From: Candidatus Poribacteria bacterium
GTDB lineage: Bacteria > Poribacteria > WGA-4E > WGA-3G
Assembly (NCBI GenBank): GCA_003635315.1
Contig: PYJD01000010.1
Coordinates: 186,001 to 250,000 of the forward strand
Direction: 5' to 3'
DNA: 64,000 nucleotides
Position 1 is the first letter of the stretch, and the number at the start of each line of letters is the position of its first letter. The notes beneath the pieces were generated by a model. That model worked only from the letters and a program-made list of their open reading frames with translations, made no database searches and was not told the DNA's origin. The translations under genes were made by a program, and so were the position numbers. Positions 43,634 to 53,117 of the stretch are shown here, one piece after another.

Positions 43634-44872
43634 ATGAAAGTTTGTATTTTGACACATGTATATCCACGGTTTCCTGATGATACAACGGCACCTTTTATTA
43701 AATCCATCGCTGAAACGCTTCAGCAACAAGAAAATGTTGATGTTACGGTTCTAACACCAGATACACCACAGTTTCAACGTTCCGAAACAGATAGCATAGT
43801 GAATCTACATACGTACCGCTACTTTTTTCCTCGAAAGCTGCAACGTTTAGGGTATTCAAATACATTGGTAAACGATTGTGCCCTAAAGAAGTATGTATAC
43901 CTATTAGCACCTTTTCTGTTTATTTCAGGTATCTTCCACCTATTTTGGTTGAGTCGCAAACAGAAATTTGCCGTGATTCATGCACACTGGCTTTTACCAA
44001 ACGGTTTCATGAGTGCCGTTGTCAATAGACTGTTAAAGATTCCATTTGTTATTACACTCCACGGTTCAGACATTTTTATTTCTAAACAGAACTTTCTCTT
44101 CAAAAGTATGGCAAAATGGACACTCAAACATGCTGTAATGGTAACGAGTGTGACCCCCACATTTTTGTCCGAGTTAGCAGCGTTAGGAGTGCCGGAAGAA
44201 AAGCGATGTATGATACCGAACGGCGTAACGCCAAGTGCATTCTCTATACCGTCTCAGAAAAGGATCTCTAACCTGCGAGAAACACTCTCAATCCCAGAGA
44301 ATGATCTCGTTGTTTTTGCTTTAGGACGGATTGTGTTAAAAAAGGGATTCGACGTTCTGATTCAGGCACTGCCTCAGGTTCAAAAAAAGGTTCGGGATGT
44401 AACAGTCATTATTGGTGGAGATGGGACTGACTTGCCACGTCTGAAAACGCTTGCAGAAGAACAAAAGGTCTCAAATATCATTCGATTCCCCGGCACGATA
44501 AACCGCGAAGACGTTCCCACCTACTTTCATTTATGTGATCTCTTTGTCCTCCCCGCAGTCTTTGATCCCAAAGGCAACGTGGATGGATGTCCAATTGTAA
44601 TCTTAGAAGCAATGGCGTGCGGAAAACCTGTGGTTTCCTCAAATATTTCAGGTATACCTATCGTCGTAAAAGATGGCGAAACAGGTCTCTTGGTAGGTGA
44701 GAAAAACGTGGACACCTTAGCAACCGCTATTATATCGCTATTAGAAAACCCAGAGAAACGAAAACAGTTTGGCAGAGCAGCACAACAACGTATACAACAA
44801 GAATTAACTTGGACAAAGACAATAGAACAATTTATCAGCATCTATCAGCAAAATGTCAACAGAAACACATAA
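43634..44872 (+). CDS. GT4 family glycosyltransferase
   Basis: 412 residues, GT-B fold. N-terminal domain VCILTHVYPRFPDDTTAPFI with a loop for the acceptor; HAHWLLPNGF and LHGSDIF in the middle. The C-terminal donor domain has ALGRIVLKKGFDVLIQAL and the E-x7-E pair in CPIVILEAMACGKPVVSS. Retaining sugar transferase, cytoplasmic; donor unknown. The ATG directly follows the previous stop, and the end overlaps the next gene by 20 bases. Confidence 0.88.
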   Translation: MKVCILTHVYPRFPDDTTAPFIKSIAETLQQQENVDVTVLTPDTPQFQRSETDSIVNLHTYRYFFPRKLQRLGYSNTLVNDCALKKYVYLLAPFLFISGIFHLFWLSRKQKFAVIHAHWLLPNGFMSAVVNRLLKIPFVITLHGSDIFISKQNFLFKSMAKWTLKHAVMVTSVTPTFLSELAALGVPEEKRCMIPNGVTPSAFSIPSQKRISNLRETLSIPENDLVVFALGRIVLKKGFDVLIQALPQVQKKVRDVTVIIGGDGTDLPRLKTLAEEQKVSNIIRFPGTINREDVPTYFHLCDLFVLPAVFDPKGNVDGCPIVILEAMACGKPVVSSNISGIPIVVKDGETGLLVGEKNVDTLATAIISLLENPEKRKQFGRAAQQRIQQELTWTKTIEQFISIYQQNVNRNT

Positions 44873-45851
44873 GGTTCCTCAACTTTCCATTATAATTCCC
44901 GCCTATAACGAAGAAGAATCACTCCCTATTTTGCTACAGCAGCTTGATATTGTCCTGAAGAAGTATGCCTATAGTGCTAGTGCTGAGATTATTTTTATTA
45001 ATGATGGCAGCACCGATGCAACGGCGGAAGTCTTAGATGCACTATCAAAACAATCACATCGGTTTACGGTACATGTCATTCATTTCAGGCGTAACCACGG
45101 AAAAGCAGAAGCACTGATGGCAGGATTCGCTATAACAACAGGGGACATTATTATAACCATGGATGCCGATCTCCAAGACGACCCAGAAGAGATACCAAAA
45201 CTCCTAAATGCTCTTAACAGTGAGAACTGTGTTGTAATCTCTGGTTGGAAATACCCGCGTAAAGATCCGTTTGAGAAACGCTTGTTCTCTTTCGTTTTCA
45301 ATCGAATTACTGCATGGTTCACAGGTGTCAAACTCCATGACATGAATTGTGGATTCAAGGCATACCGTGGCGAAGTCGTTAAAGAATTACATATCTATGG
45401 GGACCTACATCGATATATACCAATATTAGCACATCAAGCAGGATATAAAGTGGGTGAGGTAAAAGTCCGGCATCACCCACGGAGATTTGGGATCTCAAAA
45501 TACGGGTTCAAACGAATACCGAAAGGGTTCTTGGACCTCTTCACCGTCCTATTTTTAACCAAATACCTCAAACGTCCACTTCATGTATTTGGCACTATTG
45601 GAACAACAGTCACTTTTGTCGGTGTGTTGATAGGACTTTACCTCGCTGTTTTATGGATCACGGAAGGCGGTGTCGGTTTTCGTCCGCTCTTGATGCTGTC
45701 GGTCCTAATGATAATTTTAGGTGTCCAGTTTTTCTCTATCGGATTATTGGGTGAACTCTTGATAGCAATGATTTCTCGCCTTGAGAGACGTTTGATAGAA
45801 GAAAAAACGCCTCGTGAGAATACTCCTCAAGCGAACGAAGTAGAACCATAA
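44853..45851 (+). CDS. GT2 family glycosyltransferase, polyprenyl-phosphate sugar synthase-like
   Basis: 332 residues. Catalytic GT-A domain: IIIPAYNEEESLPILL, FINDGSTDATAEVL, MDADLQDDPEEIPKL (D-x-D) and SGWKYPRKDPFEKRLFSFVF. Two membrane helices (about 235-258 and 270-300) close the protein, as in ArnC/GtrB/DPM1-like enzymes that load a sugar on undecaprenyl or dolichyl phosphate at the cytoplasmic face. It fits as donor maker for the PMT-like enzyme two genes upstream. Confidence 0.88.
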   Translation: MSTETHKVPQLSIIIPAYNEEESLPILLQQLDIVLKKYAYSASAEIIFINDGSTDATAEVLDALSKQSHRFTVHVIHFRRNHGKAEALMAGFAITTGDIIITMDADLQDDPEEIPKLLNALNSENCVVISGWKYPRKDPFEKRLFSFVFNRITAWFTGVKLHDMNCGFKAYRGEVVKELHIYGDLHRYIPILAHQAGYKVGEVKVRHHPRRFGISKYGFKRIPKGFLDLFTVLFLTKYLKRPLHVFGTIGTTVTFVGVLIGLYLAVLWITEGGVGFRPLLMLSVLMIILGVQFFSIGLLGELLIAMISRLERRLIEEKTPRENTPQANEVEP

Positions 45852-45857
45852 ACGTTA

Positions 45858-46047
45858 TACCATTTCTATTTATTTTTCTTCCATTCTTTCGTAGGTCCAA
45901 ATCAACGGTATGAATGCGCGTATGGCATTCACCGGGTAGAGGAACGAAACCCGACGAATGCTATACGGGGATCAAAACGTTGATTTGAACTCCGATTCCA
46001 GACCTTCTTTACAACGGGTAATGGAAAAACTATTATTAGAAATGGTA
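45858..46047. mobile_element. MITE family A, complete copy A5 (190 bp) carrying a family D insert
   Basis: TACCATTTCTA and TAGAAATGGTA ends are perfect inverted repeats. TTA lies on both sides (45855-45857 and 46048-46050). Its length excess over A1/A3 comes from a centre that reads AAATCAACGGTATGAATGC ... GGCATTCACCGGG ... CGTTGATTTGAACTCC, i.e. a family D palindrome with its own inverted arms. It ends 33 bases before the methyltransferase ATG. Confidence 0.85.
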
Positions 46048-46080
46048 TTATATCTTTTTCAGGGAAACGGTGAACGTATA

Positions 46081-46881
46081 ATGGCAGAAAGGACAGACCC
46101 TACCCAAAAAACCAATCATCCCTTTTATTGTCAATATATGGCAGTTTATGAATATGCAACGCAATATGTAGAAGCAAACCAATTATTAGATATTGGGTGT
46201 GGTGAAGGATATGGAGCATATTTGTTAGCACAACACGCCAAAGAGGTACATGCTATTGATAAACATAAGAAAACTATTCAGAAAGCACAACAAAAATATT
46301 CTCTACCAAACCTGAGTTTTATCGTTGAAGATGTTAAAAAACTATCAAAACATACCCTTCACACTTTTGATGTAGTCTGTTGTTTTCACGTCATTGAACA
46401 TCTAAAAGAGCCTTCCTCTTTATTAGTGGATATAAGAAGACTTCTATCAAAATCAGGAATACTTTTGATTTCAACACCAAACCGATATTCACATTTTCGT
46501 AGAACCACTGGGATGGAATGGCCCTTTCATGAACGTGAGTATTCCGTTAACGAATTTCGTGAACTCCTTTCAGTCCATTTTAATAATGTAGAACTTTACA
46601 CCCTTCATACATCCGAAAACGTTCAAAAATTTCAAGATATTCGAGCACGTTATGTGCAGCAGATTTTCAGATGGGATATCCTGAAACTACGGCAATGGCT
46701 TCCAAAAAGGGTTCTACAATTTAGCTTTGATGTAGGTGGTAAGTTGTTAAAATCTATCGTAAGCATCAACAATCATGATTTAATGTATGGTATCACAGTT
46801 TCTGATTTTCAGATTACTGACAAACAACTAAATCAAGGACTTGATTTGATCGGTATCTGTCGCGTACCTCTGAATTCTTAG
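46081..46881 (+). CDS. Class I SAM-dependent methyltransferase
   Basis: About 266 residues from the ATG at 46081. The open frame reaches back to 45958 only because it reads through the MITE. Motif I is LLDIGCGEGYGAYLL, the acidic motif II EVHAIDKHK, and motif IV/post I FDVVCCFHVIEHL, typical of Methyltransf_11. It may methylate a glycan or lipid made by the preceding glycosyltransferases. The MITE now separates it from that operon. GGTGA is a weak ribosome site. Confidence 0.82.
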   Translation: MAERTDPTQKTNHPFYCQYMAVYEYATQYVEANQLLDIGCGEGYGAYLLAQHAKEVHAIDKHKKTIQKAQQKYSLPNLSFIVEDVKKLSKHTLHTFDVVCCFHVIEHLKEPSSLLVDIRRLLSKSGILLISTPNRYSHFRRTTGMEWPFHEREYSVNEFRELLSVHFNNVELYTLHTSENVQKFQDIRARYVQQIFRWDILKLRQWLPKRVLQFSFDVGGKLLKSIVSINNHDLMYGITVSDFQITDKQLNQGLDLIGICRVPLNS

Positions 46882-46953
46882 TGCATTTGGAAGCCAATAC
46901 TTGCTCAATTGCTCCTAATTGCTTTATCTAAAACATAAAATCAAAGCATATAA

Positions 46954-47045
46954 TACCATTTCTGATATATAGTATCTCTCTTTGTAGCATAAACTGTTAG
47001 TATGTGCTAAATTACGCTTCATTTCTACCTATAATAAATAAGAAA
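46954..47045. mobile_element. MITE family A, right-truncated copy A6
   Basis: TAATACCATTTCTGATATAT is nearly the left end of A1, followed by TTTGTAGCATAAACTGTTAG. The matching right terminus is missing. Confidence 0.6.
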
Positions 47046-47384
47046 ACCCAATACAAAACTAAAAAAATTGAATAAAACCCATAGCACAAACAACTAAAAA
47101 ACATAAAACAATAAATTCAGTATATTCACTTGTCAAAATCATAACCTTAATGAGAAAGAAATAATTAGAGAATTAATGATGACAACCTATAAAAGCGATC
47201 CTAAATACAAAATCTTTATTTATGTCAAAAAATCAACTATAATAGGCAGGTTGAAATGGTCAAAATTCGCAAGGACAACAAAAACACAAAATCACACTTT
47301 TTGCAAATTCTTATAATTCTAATTCAAAGTAGGATAAAGTCAGTCTATGACAGAGGTTAGAGGGGTAATTTACACCAATTTCAA

Positions 47385-47412
47385 TGACACACAATGTGTC
47401 AAAAAGTGTAAC
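47385..47412 (-). repeat. 28-bp palindrome-containing motif, copy 2
   Basis: Inverted relative to the copy at 37393: TGACACA-CAA-TGTGTCA followed by AAAAGTGTAAC. One mismatch over 28 bases. It is followed by further CACTTTTT/GACACTTTTT strings. Confidence 0.7.
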
Positions 47413-47567
47413 TTTTTTCACTTTTTCGACACTTTTTCACCCAATGGAAAATCCAATATTTTCACAATTTTTCATTGGGGAATTTAGGATTAAAGGTCTG
47501 TTTTTTGCACCTTATTAGTTTGTCTGTATATTAGGATTAAATGTTCAATTTACGACTATTAATTCTG

Positions 47568-47640
47568 CTACCATTTCTAAATGAAAGTGTCCCTTTATTT
47601 TAGCATAACCTTTAGGTTGTGTAGTATGAGACGACATTCA
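47568..47640. mobile_element. MITE family A, truncated copy A7
   Basis: CTACCATTTCTAAATGAA, then ATAACCTTTAGGTTGTG, matches the left half of copy A4. No right end or target duplication. Confidence 0.55.
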
Positions 47641-47723
47641 TTTTGAACAATTTTAGATTTCATCTGACTAATCATTCACATACTCTTACAAAATATTTAC
47701 TAAATGTGATATAGAGGGATTCC

Positions 47724-49859
47724 ATGAAACACAGACATATTCTTACATATTTTTTCACACTAACATTCCTGATATTCACTTATCAGTCCATTTTGGCACA
47801 GGATAGTATTTCGGATGATGAAAAACGTTTCGACCTTGATCAGAACGGAGAACTCAGTCAGAGTGAAAAGGAGTTAATGGTTAGAATAGTAAGGATTGAA
47901 AACGAAAGAGATATACAATTCAGTGCAGATGAGATACAAAATATGCAGAATGGTCGGGGAGACCAGCCACGTCGTCGTGGAGGTAATAGGCGAGGTGCAA
48001 GAGAACCTGCTGGACCGCGTTTAGATCCTGAACAGGTAGAATTCAAAGATGGAGCAGCTACCATTCCGGATCGAGAAACATTTAAAAAACTATCATATCA
48101 AGGAACAGATGTACGGATTGATACACAACTCAGTGGATTAGAATTTGTAAAGATCCAGGTTGAAAGAACAAATACACAACATCCACAACTATACTTCATG
48201 AATACAAAAACACACCGATCACACGGTAGTTTTATGAATGCTGCAGGATTAAGTCGTGGTCAAGGACAAAAACGGGGTGTTCTGGTTTACCGTCCACTCT
48301 CAACGGCTCCAAATGGAGAACACGGAGTCTACACTTTTGAGTTTAATCCCAATGATGCTTTTCCATTTGAAGAGATAAAACAGGTACATGACCTACTCGT
48401 AGAGAAGATGCCTATTCTGAAAAACCGACTCGGTTATTGTCCACTATGGGGTGCAATTCGACTTTATAGAAGTGAGAAAGCCTTTTACGATAAAGCAGAA
48501 TTTCCTGTGTATTTTGAAGATGACCTTTATGCTAATATCGGGTATCTTCCTTTGAATATTGCGGAGTCATTTGGTCGATTGCAATTATTAGAAGAAATAG
48601 AACGTCCATCATCCCGTGATATTGTCTTATGCAAAACATTACCGAACGAAATGCCACGCGTTTCAGGAATTATCACTGGGGTTCGTCAGACACCACTTTC
48701 ACATGTGAATCTTCGTGCCATACAGGATAATGTTCCGAATGCCTTTATATCCGATGCATGGAAAAAGAACTCAATCGCATCACTCATTGGTAAATATGTC
48801 TATTACAAGGTAAGTCATGATGGATATGAAATTAGAGAGGCAACCCAAAAAGAGGTAGAGTCTCATTTTTCAAATTTACGTCCTAATAAACTACAGAAAC
48901 CTGACCGTGATCTAACTGTTAAACAGATACGTAAATTAGAAAATATCGAATTTACGAATTCATCAAGTTTCGGTGTAAAGACAGCGAATGTTGCGACCCT
49001 TCGAACTTTCGGTTTCCCTGATGAAACTATTCCAGATGGATTTGGCGTTCCATTCTACTTTTACCATGAATTCATGAAGTATAATGGCTTTTACGAGACA
49101 ATTGATAATCTACTAAACGATTCGGACTTCCAAGATTCCCTTGATGTCAAGAAAAAAGAATTGGATCAACTAAGAGACGAGATTAAGAAAGGGGAAATGC
49201 CTGATTGGATGATGGACTCCCTTTCGGTCTTACAAAATAGTTATGCTAATGATACGCCGCTTAGATGTAGATCAAGTACCAACAATGAAGATCTTCCAAA
49301 CTTCAGTGGTGCCGGTTTATATGACTCTTTCACACACCATCCGAACGAAGGTCATCTATCGAAATCCATAAAACAGGTATATGCAAGCCTATGGAATTAC
49401 CGCGCATTTGAAGCGCGGGATTTCTATCGTATAGATCACTTCACCTCTGCAATGGGAGTTCTAATACACCCAAATTATGAAGATGAATCCGCAAATGGTG
49501 TTGCTGTATCAGATGATGTGGTTTACCAAACGGAAGGAAATTACTACTTCAACACACAAGTAGGAGAGGATTTGGTTACCAATCCTGAAGAAACGTCTAT
49601 TCCAGAAGAGATTTTATTAGATTGGTGGGATAGTACGAACTATAGAATTGTAAAAGAGTCCAACCTTGCGGATTCCAAGCGAATTTTGACTGATAAAAAT
49701 CTAAGCGAACTTACCTATTATCTTGGAGCCATACATAACAATTTCAATAAGTTGTATTCACCTACAGAAATGAATAAAGACTTTGCAATGGAAATTGAAT
49801 ATAAAATAATGGAAGGTGGGAAAATTATCATCAAACAAGCAAGACCGTGGGTACAGTAG
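47724..49859 (+). CDS. Secreted PEP-synthase/PPDK-like protein with reordered domains
   Basis: 711 residues. Signal peptide (about 1-25, cut near ILA), an EF-hand-like loop (FDLDQNGELSQSE, about 36-48) and an Arg/Gly-rich stretch (about 73-93). A phosphohistidine-swivel-like segment at about 316-332 has TGVRQTPLSHVNLRA with the His in place. C-terminal to it is a pyruvate-phosphate-dikinase N-type ATP-grasp domain (LRCRSSTNNEDLPNFSGAGL, about 512-531, ending in MEIEYKI and IKQARPW). In PEP synthase the ATP-grasp part comes first. Export of an ATP-dependent phosphotransferase is unexpected. Function unknown; perhaps a binding role. Confidence 0.7.
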   Translation: MKHRHILTYFFTLTFLIFTYQSILAQDSISDDEKRFDLDQNGELSQSEKELMVRIVRIENERDIQFSADEIQNMQNGRGDQPRRRGGNRRGAREPAGPRLDPEQVEFKDGAATIPDRETFKKLSYQGTDVRIDTQLSGLEFVKIQVERTNTQHPQLYFMNTKTHRSHGSFMNAAGLSRGQGQKRGVLVYRPLSTAPNGEHGVYTFEFNPNDAFPFEEIKQVHDLLVEKMPILKNRLGYCPLWGAIRLYRSEKAFYDKAEFPVYFEDDLYANIGYLPLNIAESFGRLQLLEEIERPSSRDIVLCKTLPNEMPRVSGIITGVRQTPLSHVNLRAIQDNVPNAFISDAWKKNSIASLIGKYVYYKVSHDGYEIREATQKEVESHFSNLRPNKLQKPDRDLTVKQIRKLENIEFTNSSSFGVKTANVATLRTFGFPDETIPDGFGVPFYFYHEFMKYNGFYETIDNLLNDSDFQDSLDVKKKELDQLRDEIKKGEMPDWMMDSLSVLQNSYANDTPLRCRSSTNNEDLPNFSGAGLYDSFTHHPNEGHLSKSIKQVYASLWNYRAFEARDFYRIDHFTSAMGVLIHPNYEDESANGVAVSDDVVYQTEGNYYFNTQVGEDLVTNPEETSIPEEILLDWWDSTNYRIVKESNLADSKRILTDKNLSELTYYLGAIHNNFNKLYSPTEMNKDFAMEIEYKIMEGGKIIIKQARPWVQ

Positions 49860-49894
49860 ATTTTTCTGTTAACAGTATAGAATGTATTGGCTTG

Positions 49895-52123
49895 CTACGG
49901 ATTCCACCAATAAGTGATTTTTCCGATAATAGTCCAGTCTAAAGGTTGGATATTATCCCCGTGCGTATCATAATTTTGATTAAACACAAGGTAAATATCA
50001 CTTCCTGGTCGATAGATATAGTTAACAAGGAAATTAGTCGATATCACCTCTCTATCACTACTCCATTGTAGGAACATTTTAGAGAAAAGCGTTGTTGAAA
50101 AGGAATAACCGATCCGACCACCAAAGACATTCGCATCAAATTCATTACTGGGTAGTTTGATTCTGTTAAATTCGATAGTGGGTTCAATGCTGAGTCGTAC
50201 AGTAGGTTTCAGGGTAGCATCTATTGCAATACCTCGACGGCTGCCGTCATAGTATTCCCCGAGTTCGATTCTTAGAGATCCGTATACTCTCCGACTACTA
50301 CTTGTACGTAATGATGTCTGAAATACATTGAAATCGTAATTCCCCGCGCGAATATGCTCTCCTTGAATCAAAAAATCACTGGTTAGGTGTTCTGTAGAAT
50401 TTCTGACTTGTACGCTAAAATTCTCACCTGATTCAAATGAGAATTGTGTTTCAAATGATATATCCCTGCTTTCAAGTTCGTTCTCTTGGGTCAAAACAAT
50501 ATCCACTTCTGGTCCTAATTCTATTGTACGGATTCCATATTTGCGAGGCCAAGGGGTATAGATAGTATTGCCATTTATACGACGAATTCCTGTACGGTGA
50601 ACATATCCTACTTCTGGATTATAATCCTCACCGATCTCTGTATACGAACCGTTGAGTTGAATTAAATTCGTTCGCCATTCACTACCAAGATAATATGCAT
50701 TTGGATTCTCTGTAGACTTGGTATCAAAACTACGTGTCCATAATCCCTGTATATCTACAGTTCGAAAAGGACGATATGAAAAATCAATCCCAGCTGTTCT
50801 ATTGTAATTATCTGTATCTTGTTTATTAATTAGTATCGCACCGAAAGATGAATTCTTTAGGATGTCTCTATTCAGACGGAGTACAGAATAATTAGTTCTT
50901 GGTTCATGTATATCATCATCCTGAAATTCATTTGTATATATATTCAATAAACCTATATCATAACTACCCATCTTCCCGGTGATCTTCCCACCAGCGAGAA
51001 TTGGAATCGCACGTTCATTTGCTAAACCAATCCTACGACTGTAAAAGAGCAGAAGAGGAGGTGGTCTTCTAAAGCTTGGTCTTGGTATGCCAACATCAAA
51101 GATGCCTGCTCCTTCAAGGAAGAAGGGTCGTTGCTCCTCGTAGAATAGACTAAACCGTGTCAGGTTAACCTGTAGTTCATCAGATTCTACTTGTGCAAAA
51201 TCAGTATTATAAGTAAAATCCCCTGTCAGATTCGGCGTAAAACTATACTTTAAATCCAAACCTGCTTCAGTCACCCCTTGAGTGCTATTGTTCGATGTTA
51301 ATTGGCTTAATCCACCTAATATATAGGGTAGTATTTCGATCTGTTTCGATGGCACAATCCCTTCTAAACCTTCGAGTGTACCGAAATAGGCTGTACGGTA
51401 TTTCCCAAGCGGTCCATACGTTTTTGGTGCTGGATGCCATGCTCCAAGTTCATTGTTACGCGCTATTTCACGACCAAAGTTTATTCCCCATGTCATCACA
51501 TCATTACGTTCAAATCTGAGTTGACTGAACGGAATAGCAAGTTCTGCTGTCCAATTGGAGGGTTTTTCTGTATTGATAGAACAGCGACATTCCCATACGA
51601 TATCCCAACTTGTGTTGCGAGTGTCACCACTATTCGATACTGCACCATCTTCCATACCACCTAATGGTGTAAATCGAAAGAAAACAGCATTGCGTCGGTC
51701 ATTGTATGTATCTAATAGGAGAAATCCATAATCATTTGAACGTAAACCAGAGGCATCGCGTCGCATCTCATTGGCAACCAATTTCTCTATCTCTGAATCA
51801 TAAAAGATGAAACCGAAGTATATTTTTTTACTGTCATACAAGATTCTGACTTCAGTAGGTTGGGTTACAGGTTCACCTTCATTCGGTTGAATTTGGTATA
51901 GATTTCGAATCGGTTCTACTCTGTTCCATTCAGATTCATTAAGATGTCCATCAATCACAATATCATCGGTAATTCGGTGGGCAGAAGTTCTTGGTGGTTG
52001 TGTTTGGTTTTGTGCCTGTATATTAGGATGGATGAACAATATACATACACATAAGGGGATAGTTAATTTACAGATTTGCCGAATTACAGCACAGGCAAAT
52101 TGATGCTTAAGTATTAATGGCAT
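49895..52123 (-). CDS. DUF5916 outer-membrane protein with CBM9-like N-terminal domain
   Basis: About 742 residues from the ATG at 52123 (the frame opens at a TTG at 52141). Signal peptide with LCVCILFIHPNIQA. A carbohydrate-binding family-9-like domain (about 45-230): DIVIDGHLNESEWNRVEPI, then FYDSEIEKLVANEMRRD and the WTAELAIPFSQLRF strand. DUF5916 beta-barrel follows to the C-terminus (FFLEGAGIFD is a typical block). The protein ends WWNP rather than Phe. Likely a surface barrel for carbohydrate contact or uptake. Confidence 0.82.
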   Translation of the reverse strand: MPLILKHQFACAVIRQICKLTIPLCVCILFIHPNIQAQNQTQPPRTSAHRITDDIVIDGHLNESEWNRVEPIRNLYQIQPNEGEPVTQPTEVRILYDSKKIYFGFIFYDSEIEKLVANEMRRDASGLRSNDYGFLLLDTYNDRRNAVFFRFTPLGGMEDGAVSNSGDTRNTSWDIVWECRCSINTEKPSNWTAELAIPFSQLRFERNDVMTWGINFGREIARNNELGAWHPAPKTYGPLGKYRTAYFGTLEGLEGIVPSKQIEILPYILGGLSQLTSNNSTQGVTEAGLDLKYSFTPNLTGDFTYNTDFAQVESDELQVNLTRFSLFYEEQRPFFLEGAGIFDVGIPRPSFRRPPPLLLFYSRRIGLANERAIPILAGGKITGKMGSYDIGLLNIYTNEFQDDDIHEPRTNYSVLRLNRDILKNSSFGAILINKQDTDNYNRTAGIDFSYRPFRTVDIQGLWTRSFDTKSTENPNAYYLGSEWRTNLIQLNGSYTEIGEDYNPEVGYVHRTGIRRINGNTIYTPWPRKYGIRTIELGPEVDIVLTQENELESRDISFETQFSFESGENFSVQVRNSTEHLTSDFLIQGEHIRAGNYDFNVFQTSLRTSSSRRVYGSLRIELGEYYDGSRRGIAIDATLKPTVRLSIEPTIEFNRIKLPSNEFDANVFGGRIGYSFSTTLFSKMFLQWSSDREVISTNFLVNYIYRPGSDIYLVFNQNYDTHGDNIQPLDWTIIGKITYWWNP

Positions 52124-52187
52124 GGTGATTATTGTATACAATATTTAATGAAATATAAATATTCATTATACTTACAATTAACTCAGG

Positions 52188-52808
52188 TTATTGTAATAAT
52201 GAATCCTCAAGTGGAAATTTCTCAGTTATTAACATGAGTGGATTCTGATTTGCAAGGATCCGGTAGGTTCGACTTAGGAATATTTTTCCTTCAAAATGTG
52301 CTATGCTGCTCGGTAAACCTGTTACCCTCTCTATTCCCCACCAGAGTAGATCTCGTCTTGTTTCTAATTGACTATTTTGTAAGAGAGCTCCTAAACCCAC
52401 AATCCCTGCTTCAAGTCCATCCAATACGTTCTGTGGTAAACGTTCATAGACTATTTGTGATGCTGCTAAGGCATGAGTATTAGGGGTTTGATTGTCATAA
52501 GTAGGGGTCTGTAATATGACTTCCCGTGCTATGATCTTACCACCTGAAGGGTGCTTTAGCCAGGGGTGTTCATTTTGGAGGGTTCGCCTACCTTGATATA
52601 AAAGTATGACATCTATTGGAGATAATTTATATGCCTCAATAAATCGTGTAACTGTGCCATCCGTAATTAGTAATGCTCGATGAAAAGGAGATAATTTTGT
52701 AAGACTGATATCTTTTAATGAATCTGGTCTTTCCGATTGTGCAATAAAAAGTTCTTTTACTCGTGTATTAACAAAATCATCCTGATTGGATAGTGATTTG
52801 ATTTTCAT
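52188..52808 (-). CDS. Chorismate lyase-like (UbiC/DUF98 family) protein
   Basis: 206 residues. SPFHRALLITDGTVTRFIEAY is the family block (about 41-61; ligand Arg and the D-G-T turn), REVILQTPT the central strand, and SRTYRILANQNPLMLITEKFP the C-terminal motif. The enzyme splits chorismate into 4-hydroxybenzoate and pyruvate, feeding quinone or phenolic biosynthesis; DUF98 members occur in cyanobacteria for plastoquinone. No ubi gene is adjacent, so the pathway is open. Confidence 0.72.
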   Translation of the reverse strand: MKIKSLSNQDDFVNTRVKELFIAQSERPDSLKDISLTKLSPFHRALLITDGTVTRFIEAYKLSPIDVILLYQGRRTLQNEHPWLKHPSGGKIIAREVILQTPTYDNQTPNTHALAASQIVYERLPQNVLDGLEAGIVGLGALLQNSQLETRRDLLWWGIERVTGLPSSIAHFEGKIFLSRTYRILANQNPLMLITEKFPLEDSLLQ

Positions 52809-53117
52809 TGTAAATTCATTTTAAGTATACGAAATTCCTATTCGTCTGTGATGATTTCTCTCTAATATAGAATACCTTAAACAGGTGAATACTGCAACTT
52901 GAATAGAGTATCAATCGGGAAATTAGTAACAATATGCATTCTCTGAAACTACTGGTATCTAAATAGACAACGTGAAAGAAAATATGTTCGGGAACCCTAT
53001 TTCTAAAGTTGTCGGATTATAAAAAACTATGGTAGACTATAATAGAAATTTCTATACTTTGGACGAGTTTACTGATAAATTGAGACATAATTCAAAAATC
53101 TTTGAAGAAGAAGAAAA
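52809..53117. other. Gene-free stretch between divergent genes
   Basis: 309 bases between the chorismate-lyase-like gene and the TPR gene, which diverge. No gene or known repeat; GAAGAAGAAG just before 53118 acts as a purine-rich ribosome site. Confidence 0.4.

Larger units (their letters stand above)
46882..47723. other. Gene-free AT-rich region with truncated MITEs and the second 28-bp motif
   Basis: 842 bases without a gene. Contains decayed family A copies at 46954-47045 and 47568-47640 and the 28-bp motif at 47385-47412. Composition and A/T tracts resemble the 37-39 kb region. GAGGG at 47714 is the ribosome site of the next gene. Confidence 0.6.

Noticed and set aside
45958..46080. N-terminal extension of the methyltransferase
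   Set aside because: It reads through the right half of MITE A5; the conserved protein begins at 46081.
41876..46881. Complete O-antigen or capsule cluster
   Set aside because: Only three glycosyltransferases and one methyltransferase; no flippase, polymerase, nucleotide-sugar synthesis or export genes.
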